This document shows, piece by piece, positions 1 to 5,121 of a stretch of 5,121 bases of DNA (the first letter of the stretch is position 1; each line of letters starts with the position of its first letter). The notes under the pieces are model-generated. The model was not told the DNA's origin. It saw only the letters and a program-made list of their open reading frames with translations, and ran no database searches. Position numbers and translations under genes: made by a program. The stretch is from Candidatus Dormiibacterota bacterium. Lineage in GTDB: Bacteria; Chloroflexota; Dormibacteria; Aeolococcales; Bog-877. The stretch is taken from NCBI GenBank assembly GCA_003132265.1, contig PKXE01000188.1, forward strand, positions 4,552 through 9,672, written 5' to 3'.

Positions 1-1955
1 GCCTCAATCCGCAGCCGGATTGGATAGACCTGACGGCTGCCCTCGTCCCACTCCACCTCCACGATCCTCTGCGGGTCGGTGGCGTGGCGCATGTTGACGC
101 AATCCTCCCGGTGCACCGTGACCCCCCGGCCCCTGGTCACGTAACCGCGGATCGGTTCGCCGGGGACCGGTTTGCAGCAGCGCGCGATGTTGGTCATCAG
201 ATCCGCCAGGCCGGCCACCTTGACCCCACCGCTCGGAGAGGAGCGGGAAATCAGCGGGATGGCACTAGCCGGGGCCGGAGCCGCAGCACCCGCGCCGGCC
301 TCCTCACGCGCCGCCCACTTCAGCACCACCGTCCGCGCCGCCACCTCTCCATAGCCGATCGCGGCGAAGAAGTCGGTGAGGTCGGGGATCCGGAACTCCT
401 TGGCCAGATCGAGCAGGCGCTGCTGGGGGACTGTGTTCAGCTGGACCCCCCGCATCCGCCGCAGCTCGCGGTCCAACAGCTCTCGCCCTCGGGCGACGTT
501 CTCCTCACGCCGCTCCCGCTTGAACCATTGGCGGATCTTCTCCCGCGCGCTGCTCGTTTTGGCGAAGTTGAGCCAGTCTCGGCTCGGTCCATGACGCTCC
601 GACCGGGTGGTGAGGATCTGGACGATGTCCCCGTTCTGGAGCAGGTAGTCCAGCGACACCATCCGCGAGTTGATCTTGGCGCCGAGGCAGCGGTGGCCTA
701 CATCGGTGTGAATCCGATAGGCGAAGTCGATCGCGGTGGCCCCGGCAGGGAGCGAGAGCACATCGCCCTTGGGGGTGAATACGAAGACCTCGTCCTGGAA
801 GACGTCGAGCCGGACATGCTCGACGAAACGCTCGGCGTCGAGCACCTCCTTCTGCCATTCCAACAACGAGCGGAGCCAGCTGAAGCCCTCGTCCAGCCGC
901 TGGTCGGAGCGGGTCCCTTCCTTGTAGTGCCAGTGAGCCGCAATGCCCTCCTCGGCGGTCCGGTGCATGTCGCGGGTGCGGATCTGGATCTCCACCGGCT
1001 CGCCCCCCTCCCCGACCACCGTGGTGTGCAAGGACTGGTAGCCATTCCCTTTTGGCATGGCGATGTAGTCCTTGAAACGCCCCGGGATCGGCTTCCAGAG
1101 CGCATGGACCACCCCGAGCGCCCCGTAGCAGCCGCGGATGTCGTCGCAGATCACCCGGAGCGCGACCAGGTCGTAGATCTCTCGGATCGTCTTCCCGTCC
1201 TGCTGCATCTTGCGGAAGATGCTGGTGAGGTTCTTTGGCCTCCCGACCACCTCGGCGCTGATCCCCGCCTCCGCCAACTCCGCCTCCAGGCGCTGACAGG
1301 CCTGCTCTAGCGCCACCACCCGCTGCCGGCGCCGCAGGTGAACCTCTTGGCGCACCCGCTCGTAGTTGTCGTGGTCAAGGACCGAGAAAGAGAGGTCCTC
1401 CAGTTCGGCCTTCATCTGCCAGATCCCCAGTCGGTGGGCGAGCGGGGCATAGATGTCCATGGTCTCCTGGGCGATCCGGCGCTGGCGCTCCTCGGGGAGG
1501 GCGGCGATGGTGCGCATGTTGTGCATGCGGTCGGCCAGCTTGATCAGGACAACCCGCAGATCCTCGGCCATGGCGATCAGCATCTTGCGGATGTTTTCGG
1601 CTTGGACCTGAGCCTGACTGTGGAGTTTGATCCGACCCAGCTTGGTCACCCCGGCGACCAGCTTCTCGACCGTGGCGCCAAACTCCTCCCGGATCTGTTC
1701 GGCCTCGATCGGAGTGTCCTCGACGACGTCGTGAAGCAGGGCCGCCGCCAGGGCATCGGTGTCGAGGTGAAGGTCCGCTAAGAGGGCAGCAACGGCCAGC
1801 GGGTGAGTGATGTAGGGCTCGCCGGAAAGGCGCAGCTGACCCGCGTGGGCCGCCTCAGCGACCCGGTACGCCCGCCCCAGCGTGGCAACCTCGCTCTCCC
1901 CTAGGTAGCTGAGGCGGGGGAGCAGGTCCTCGAACTGCATGCCCAATTCAGTCAT
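1..1955 (-). CDS. rel: Bifunctional (p)ppGpp synthetase/hydrolase, RelA/SpoT (RSH) family, 3' end outside window
   Basis: A cytoplasmic stringent-response enzyme that makes (p)ppGpp from ATP and GDP/GTP and hydrolyses it. About 651 residues are visible. Residues 1-150 form the HD hydrolase domain, with the likely Mn ligands H51 (in THPLAV), H75-D76 (in LLHDVVEDT) and D142 (in LADRMHNM). The synthetase domain (about 235-345) has YDLVALRVI, the RFKDYIAMPKGNGYQSLH loop and VEIQIRT with catalytic Glu322. The RFKD form is the one known from bifunctional Rel/SpoT enzymes, not the EFDD form of monofunctional RelA. A TGS domain (about 384-450), a helical region, an Ala/Pro linker (about 552-566) and a Cys-rich domain (IARCCKPVPGE, HREDC) follow. 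The usual C-terminal ACT domain, some 80 residues, would lie beyond base 1. ATG 1955 is chosen because no ATG, GTG or TTG lies between it and an in-frame upstream stop; no clear Shine-Dalgarno precedes it. Met6 is an alternative start. Family assignment is secure; both activities are inferred from intact motifs. Confidence 0.97.
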   Translation of the reverse strand, partial: MTELGMQFEDLLPRLSYLGESEVATLGRAYRVAEAAHAGQLRLSGEPYITHPLAVAALLADLHLDTDALAAALLHDVVEDTPIEAEQIREEFGATVEKLVAGVTKLGRIKLHSQAQVQAENIRKMLIAMAEDLRVVLIKLADRMHNMRTIAALPEERQRRIAQETMDIYAPLAHRLGIWQMKAELEDLSFSVLDHDNYERVRQEVHLRRRQRVVALEQACQRLEAELAEAGISAEVVGRPKNLTSIFRKMQQDGKTIREIYDLVALRVICDDIRGCYGALGVVHALWKPIPGRFKDYIAMPKGNGYQSLHTTVVGEGGEPVEIQIRTRDMHRTAEEGIAAHWHYKEGTRSDQRLDEGFSWLRSLLEWQKEVLDAERFVEHVRLDVFQDEVFVFTPKGDVLSLPAGATAIDFAYRIHTDVGHRCLGAKINSRMVSLDYLLQNGDIVQILTTRSERHGPSRDWLNFAKTSSAREKIRQWFKRERREENVARGRELLDRELRRMRGVQLNTVPQQRLLDLAKEFRIPDLTDFFAAIGYGEVAARTVVLKWAAREEAGAGAAAPAPASAIPLISRSSPSGGVKVAGLADLMTNIARCCKPVPGEPIRGYVTRGRGVTVHREDCVNMRHATDPQRIVEVEWDEGSRQVYPIRLRIE

Positions 1956-2005
1956 TCTAGGTGGGCGAGGTGAGATTGACTTCGGCGCCGGCCCCGAGCA
2001 GCCGG

Positions 2006-2033
2006 TCTATACTCGATGCAGTGGCAGTTCCAA
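2006..2033 (-). promoter_or_regulatory. Candidate sigma70-type promoter for rel
   Basis: On the minus strand, TTGGAA (2028-2033) and TATAGA (2006-2011) are separated by 16 bases and lie about 50 bases upstream of the rel ATG. Each hexamer matches the consensus at 4 of 6 positions. This is a pattern match only, in GC-rich DNA with otherwise no better candidate. On the plus strand the same spot reads TATACT (2008-2013), a 5 of 6 match to a -10 box, so the two directions could compete. The nearest plus-strand -35-like hexamer, TTGACT (1976-1981), is 26 bases away, which is too far for a normal promoter. Confidence 0.25.
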
Positions 2034-2081
2034 CTGACAACGAAGAGGGGAGCGTCTACCCGGAAGCTCACGGTGGAGATG

Positions 2082-2099
2082 CCCCCAGGGTCCTGGGGG
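2082..2099. repeat. Perfect 8-bp GC-rich inverted repeat (hairpin)
   Basis: CCCCCAGG at 2082-2089 is exactly complementary to CCTGGGGG at 2092-2099. In RNA this would fold as a 7-bp stem with a 4-base loop. It lies between the rel start and the ctaB stop. There is no T-tract on either side, so it is not a standard intrinsic terminator. It could be a weak or factor-assisted end for the ctaB transcript, an operator, or a structure masking the G-rich stretch (2095-2099) about 14 bases before the ATG at 2114. Its role is unknown. Confidence 0.5.
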
Positions 2100-2113
2100 A
2101 CCTTCAGACGCCG

Positions 2114-2215
2114 ATGAGGATGACCCGGACCGGGTGGCTCATCGCGGCCATGCTGATCTTCGCCGCCCTGTCGTTCTTCATCGTCGTGGTCTGCCTCGGA
2201 GTCGATAACTCCTAA
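2114..2215 (+). CDS. Possible small single-pass membrane peptide, function unknown
   Basis: A 33-residue reading frame; a second ATG at 2120 would give 31. I do not recognise a family. It has a short basic start (MRMTRTGW), then an uninterrupted hydrophobic stretch of about 22 residues (WLIAAMLIFAALSFFIVVVC), then a short polar tail (GVDNS). This is the layout of a one-span inner-membrane miniprotein with the N-terminus inside. It sits tail-to-tail with ctaB, 19 bases between stop codons, and is divergent from rel. The frame is open back to an ATG at 1961 (84 residues), but the added part is not protein-like and would leave almost no room for a promoter. The G-rich tract at 2095-2099 is the only Shine-Dalgarno-like element, about 14 bases before the ATG, and it lies inside the hairpin at 2082-2099. 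It may be a chance open frame; small helper subunits are known in oxidase clusters, but that link is only positional here. Confidence 0.35.
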   Translation: MRMTRTGWLIAAMLIFAALSFFIVVVCLGVDNS

Positions 2216-2234
2216 GGCCGTCCGACCCAGGACC

Positions 2235-3332
2235 TCAACGGGCGAGGACGGCGACGCCCGCCGTCCCGAGGAAGAAGACGAACAGATAGAGCATCGAGAA
2301 ACGGAAGAGCTGCCGGGCCCAACGCATTCCCGACGCCTCTCGAAGCACCAGGATGCTGAGGGCAATGAACGGAGCCCCCAGGAGTAGGGCTACCGCTAGC
2401 TCCGCTGGCCCCAGCCAGATGGCCAAGCTGCAACTGAAGGCCACCAAGGCCAGGGTATAGCCCAAGATGCTGGTACGGGTCCTCCGAATCCCCACCACGA
2501 CGGGCCGCATCGGGACGGAGACCGCCGCGTAGTCCCGCCGCACGATCAGCGACAGCGCCCAGAAGTGCGGTGGGGTCCACAGAAAGACCAGGGCAAAAAG
2601 CGCCAGCCCCAGCGGACCCACCCCATGGGTGACAGCCGCCCAGCCGACCAAGGGAGGGACTGCCCCCGCAGCACCACCGATGACAATGTTCGACTTGGTG
2701 GTGCGCTTCAGCCAGAACGTATACACAAAGACGTAGAAGGCCCCGCCCGCCGCGGAGAGTAAGGCGGCCAAAGGGTTCACCAAGATGAAGAACAGCAGGA
2801 ACGCCAGGATGCTCAGGCCTACCCCGAAGGCCAGCGCCCCCTCGGGCCGAATTCGGCCGGACGGCAGAGGGCGGTGGCGGGTCCTCCCCATGACTGCGTC
2901 GATGTCACGGTCGAACCAGCAGTTGATCGTCGCGGCCCCACCTGATGCGCAGGCTCCGCCGGCCAGCGCGGCGGCACTAAGGCCGAGTCCCGGCCATCCG
3001 CGCGCGGCGATCACCATCGCCAGAAACTCGGTGACTAGCAGGAGACTCATGACGCCGGGCTTGGTGAGGCTGAGGTAGTCGGACGCCAGCGCGCCGAGCG
3101 CCCGTCGCGAGGCGAGCGCCTCCGGGTGTCCCCAGGCGCCTGCCGGCGCAGTCACAGGAGCACTCGCGTGCGCCGCTGGAACCCTCTCTACAGTCGAGTC
3201 AGCGATGGGGAACGACCTCCCGCAAATCTCGCGTGCCTGCCGCGGCGGCCCCGCCCGCCCATCGGACCCCCATCTTCTCAGACCGGTCGTCGTCGGACGG
3301 GGCCCCACCCAGCCGACTACCCCCCGTGCCAC
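2235..3332 (-). CDS. ctaB: Protohaem IX farnesyltransferase (haem O synthase), UbiA superfamily
   Basis: An integral membrane prenyltransferase that adds a farnesyl group from farnesyl diphosphate to the 2-vinyl group of haem b, giving haem O. Haem A is then made from it for aa3-type oxidases. Diagnostic motifs are DYLSLTKPGVMSLLL (from residue 85), the Mg-diphosphate site N137-CWF-D141-RDI-D145 followed by MGRTRHRPLPSGR, and YTFWLKRTTKSNIVIGGAAG (204-223), with about nine hydrophobic segments. The loop after WTPPHFWAL reads RRDYAAVSVPMRPVVVGIRRT, where CtaB proteins usually have a more acidic G-E-E-type turn. The outermost start, GTG 3332, is reported (365 residues), 30 bases after ctaE. Residues 1-60 are low-complexity, rich in Arg and Gly with atypical codons (AGA, AGG, GTA). 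GTG 3155 would give 306 residues, close to the family norm, so the true start may be there; neither has a strong Shine-Dalgarno. Haem A synthase (ctaA) is not in the window. Function is confident, the start is not. Confidence 0.95.
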   Translation of the reverse strand: MARGVVGWVGPRPTTTGLRRWGSDGRAGPPRQAREICGRSFPIADSTVERVPAAHASAPVTAPAGAWGHPEALASRRALGALASDYLSLTKPGVMSLLLVTEFLAMVIAARGWPGLGLSAAALAGGACASGGAATINCWFDRDIDAVMGRTRHRPLPSGRIRPEGALAFGVGLSILAFLLFFILVNPLAALLSAAGGAFYVFVYTFWLKRTTKSNIVIGGAAGAVPPLVGWAAVTHGVGPLGLALFALVFLWTPPHFWALSLIVRRDYAAVSVPMRPVVVGIRRTRTSILGYTLALVAFSCSLAIWLGPAELAVALLLGAPFIALSILVLREASGMRWARQLFRFSMLYLFVFFLGTAGVAVLAR

Positions 3333-3362
3333 CCCGCCGATCCGTGCGCACGAGGATCCTGG

Positions 3363-4022
3363 CTACAGGAAGTAGCAGACCACCCACGCCAGCCCGACGA
3401 CCGAGCCGAGGAACAGCGCGAACATCCCGTAGGAGTGCGCCAGGGCCGAGATCGGCGTGGCGACCTCCTCCACCGCATCCGGACCCGGCATGGCGATGGG
3501 GTGCGTTGCCTCGTAGCCGGCCCGGTTCGCCAGGCTCAACACCCAGAGGGCCAGGCCGACAACCTCGATCGAGACCACGATCTGCAGCGTGAAGAAGACG
3601 CTGGCGTAAGCCCCGCTGTCGATCCCGTAGCCCACGTGCGAGAGCTGCCAGATGTTCACGACCACCGAGGCGATCAGCAGCACCGCCGCTAGGCGACCAA
3701 TGTTCGTGAAGGAGGCCAGCGTTTGCTGGCTCTTCAGGTGTTTGAGGCCCGACTGCGCCAACAGAACGGCGATCGCAGCCAGCCCGAAGACCACGGCCCC
3801 CAGTACCTGATTGGGGGGATGAACCCCCTTCGGCTGCCACGCGTTGCCAAAGTTCGCCTGCTGGAGAAAGAAGAAGGCGAAGAAGAACGGCAGTACGAAG
3901 AAGAAGTTCGCCCCGATCAGCAGCCAGGTCCCTACCAACGGGATCCGGGCCACCTGCTCCGGGGTATGGGAGCGCGTGCCGCGGCGCAAACTGCCTGTCG
4001 CCGACGTGTTGTCAGAAATCAT
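3363..4022 (-). CDS. ctaE: Cytochrome c oxidase subunit III-like protein, divergent
   Basis: A 219-residue membrane protein immediately after subunit I and therefore most likely subunit III, which stabilises the catalytic subunit of the oxidase. A polar N-terminus of about 25 residues is followed by five predicted spans at about 28-53, 72-93, 107-128, 137-165 and 190-217. This fits the short five-helix bacterial subunit III. Resemblance to the family is in general layout (GTWLLIGANFFF in the first span, a Tyr/Phe-rich fourth span, a C-terminal WVVCYFL). The conserved Glu of the first span and the His residues of the usual HGLHV-type motif are not seen; the latter region reads FFTLQIVVSIEVVGLALW. 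ATG 4022 is chosen because GAGGA lies 10 bases upstream; a GTG at 4070 would overlap ctaD by 35 bases. Identity rests strongly on context; an unrelated accessory membrane subunit is possible. Confidence 0.78.
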   Translation of the reverse strand: MISDNTSATGSLRRGTRSHTPEQVARIPLVGTWLLIGANFFFVLPFFFAFFFLQQANFGNAWQPKGVHPPNQVLGAVVFGLAAIAVLLAQSGLKHLKSQQTLASFTNIGRLAAVLLIASVVVNIWQLSHVGYGIDSGAYASVFFTLQIVVSIEVVGLALWVLSLANRAGYEATHPIAMPGPDAVEEVATPISALAHSYGMFALFLGSVVGLAWVVCYFL

Positions 4023-4032
4023 CTGGATATCG

Positions 4033-4037
4033 TCCTC
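4033..4037 (-). promoter_or_regulatory. Shine-Dalgarno of ctaE overlapping the ctaD stop codon
   Basis: On the minus strand the ctaD stop TGA (4038-4036) runs directly into GAGGA (4037-4033), which is 10 bases before ATG 4022. The overlap of terminator codon and ribosome site suggests translational coupling of the two oxidase subunits, and it decides in favour of ATG 4022 over GTG 4070. Confidence 0.6.
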
Positions 4038-5121
4038 AGAGGGCCGGAGCTGGCGCGGGCAAGTATCCACCTTCGGGCCACTCGGCTACCGGGGGTGCAT
4101 TGACGTCGTCGTAGGCGTAGGAGTCCGAGAGAATGATGGGGATCCGGTCGAAGTTGTCAGCCGGAATCGGCGTCGGCAACTGCCATTCGAGCGAGCGGGA
4201 CTCCCACGGGTTGACCGGAGCACGCTGCTTCTGGAAAGCCCACGAGTAGATGAGGTTGGCGAACCAGATCAGATTTGACAGGCCGAACAGGAACCCGTTC
4301 ACGGAGATCCAGACGTTCAGTCCGTGAAGCTCTGCAGCGTAGACCGGACTGCGCCGCACCTGGCCCAAGTAGCCGGCTGCAAACATCGGCAAGAACGTGG
4401 TGTTGAAGAAGATGAGCGCCGTCCAGAAATGCCACTTGCCCAGACGCTCGTTGAGCATCTTGCCGGTGATCTTTGGGAACCAGAAGTAGCTCGCCGCGTA
4501 GAGCGCGAAGATCTCGCCACCCACGATCGTGTAGTGGAAGTGACCGACTACGAAGAAGCTGTCATGCAGGGTTGTGTTCAAGGGCACATCAGACAAGAAG
4601 ACACCCGTCAGTCCGCCGATTAGGAAGTTGAACATCACGGCGAGGGCGAACAGCATCGGCAACTTCAGCCGCAGCTTTGCCTTCCACAGGGTTCCCAAGA
4701 CGTTGAGGAACATCACCCCAGTCGGAATCGAGATCAACTCGGTCGCGGTCATGAAGAACGGGCGCAGTCCGGGCGCGATCCCACTGGTGAAGATGTGGTG
4801 ATTCCAGACAAACCAACTCATCAGCGACACACCGAGCATGCCTGCAACGGCGAACCGATATCCGAATAGCGGCTTTCGAGCAAAGACCGGGATGATCTCC
4901 AACACCACCCCGAATGCCGGCAGGATGAAGATGTAGACCTCGGGATGGCCGAAGAACCAGAAGAGGTTCTGCCATAACAGTGGTGAGCCGCCGCCGGCCA
5001 CGCTGTAGATGTGCGTCCCGAAGTGCCGGTCACAGAACAGCATGACCAGGGCGCTGGTGAGGACCGGGAAGGCGATCAAAATCAACATCGCCGTGACCAG
5101 CATGTTCCAGGTGAAGATCGG
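4036..5121 (-). CDS. ctaD: Cytochrome c oxidase subunit I (haem-copper oxidase), 5' end outside window
   Basis: The catalytic subunit that reduces O2 to water at a haem/CuB centre and pumps protons across the cytoplasmic membrane. The visible 361 residues are the C-terminal two thirds; roughly 200 N-terminal residues, with the first haem a ligand and the D-channel entrance, lie beyond base 5121. Counting from the Met at 5103, the motif WFFGHPEVY carries CuB ligand H53, the pump Glu55 and cross-link Tyr57. H102-H103 (WNHHIF) are the other CuB ligands, H180-D181 match the Mg site, and H188 and H190 (GHFHY) bind the two haems. R250-R251 match the haem-propionate arginines. This pattern is A-type. 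In IPTGVMFLN, Met131 stands where A-type enzymes usually have the K-channel lysine (IPTGVKxFN). The tail is a soluble Pro-rich extension ending in PAPAPAL. The upstream subunit II gene would be expected outside the window. Haem type (a versus o) cannot be told from the sequence, though ctaB downstream fits either. Confidence 0.97.
   Translation of the reverse strand, partial: PIFTWNMLVTAMLILIAFPVLTSALVMLFCDRHFGTHIYSVAGGGSPLLWQNLFWFFGHPEVYIFILPAFGVVLEIIPVFARKPLFGYRFAVAGMLGVSLMSWFVWNHHIFTSGIAPGLRPFFMTATELISIPTGVMFLNVLGTLWKAKLRLKLPMLFALAVMFNFLIGGLTGVFLSDVPLNTTLHDSFFVVGHFHYTIVGGEIFALYAASYFWFPKITGKMLNERLGKWHFWTALIFFNTTFLPMFAAGYLGQVRRSPVYAAELHGLNVWISVNGFLFGLSNLIWFANLIYSWAFQKQRAPVNPWESRSLEWQLPTPIPADNFDRIPIILSDSYAYDDVNAPPVAEWPEGGYLPAPAPAL

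Noticed and set aside
84..1310. A 408-codon open frame on the plus strand
   Set aside because: It lies entirely antisense to rel, whose motifs are intact. The product has no recognisable domain and an Arg/Asp/Pro-rich composition typical of shadow frames in GC-rich DNA.
1961..2113. N-terminal extension of the small plus-strand ORF to an ATG at 1961
   Set aside because: The added residues are low-complexity, cross the inverted repeat and would place the start 5 bases from the rel start, leaving no promoter space.
2246..2266. Inverted repeat GGACGGC / GCCGTCC near the 3' end of ctaB as a terminator
   Set aside because: It lies inside the ctaB coding sequence, has a 7-base loop and no T-tract in either direction; GC-rich codons explain it well enough.
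1952..2365. A minus-strand frame covering the rel-ctaB interval
   Set aside because: It overlaps the ctaB C-terminus and the rel start in another frame, and its composition (Ser/Arg runs, then Glu/Asp/His/Pro) shows no domain or membrane span.
3343..3360. Adjacent short palindromes CGTGCGCACG and AGGATCCT between ctaE and ctaB
   Set aside because: They have no loop or T-tract, and such short palindromes are expected in GC-rich DNA; there is no evidence of function.
3199..3840. A 213-codon minus-strand frame spanning ctaE and the start of ctaB
   Set aside because: It is out of frame with both genes, is rich in Gly and Arg without motifs, and only reflects GC bias.
1..5121. Mobile elements, CRISPR arrays, tRNA or rRNA genes, defence systems
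   Set aside because: No transposase or integrase motifs, no terminal inverted or regularly spaced repeats, and no recognisable structural RNA were seen; the window is core metabolism.

Overview
The window is GC-rich (by eye a little over 60%) and comes from an aerobic bacterium. Nearly all of its coding capacity is on the minus strand. No gene here fixes the lineage. The bifunctional Rel enzyme and the A-type haem-copper oxidase cluster would suit Chloroflexota, Actinomycetota or a related soil phylum; this is a weak inference from general style, not from a diagnostic marker.

Read in the direction of transcription (right to left), the window opens inside ctaD, cytochrome c oxidase subunit I (5121-4036). 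Its N-terminal third lies outside the window. Next come ctaE, a short and divergent subunit III (4022-3363), and ctaB, protohaem IX farnesyltransferase / haem O synthase (3332-2235). The ctaE Shine-Dalgarno overlaps the ctaD stop codon, so these two are very probably translated as a coupled pair. The three genes form one terminal-oxidase operon: CtaD and CtaE are oxidase subunits, and CtaB makes haem O, the precursor of the haem A that CtaD would carry.

The interval 1956-2234 separates the operon from the stringent-response gene rel (1955-1, 3' end cut off by the window edge). It contains a possible 31-33 residue single-pass membrane peptide on the plus strand (2114-2215), tail-to-tail with ctaB and divergent from rel. 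It also holds a perfect 8-bp GC-rich inverted repeat (2082-2099) and weak promoter-like hexamers. rel encodes a long-form RSH protein with HD hydrolase, synthetase, TGS, helical and Cys-rich domains; the ACT domain would lie beyond the edge.

I see no mobile element, tRNA, rRNA, CRISPR array or defence-type locus. The best leads are the replacement of the expected K-channel lysine in CtaD by methionine, the loss of typical conserved polar residues in CtaE, and the small membrane ORF with its hairpin. None of these is proof of a new system.
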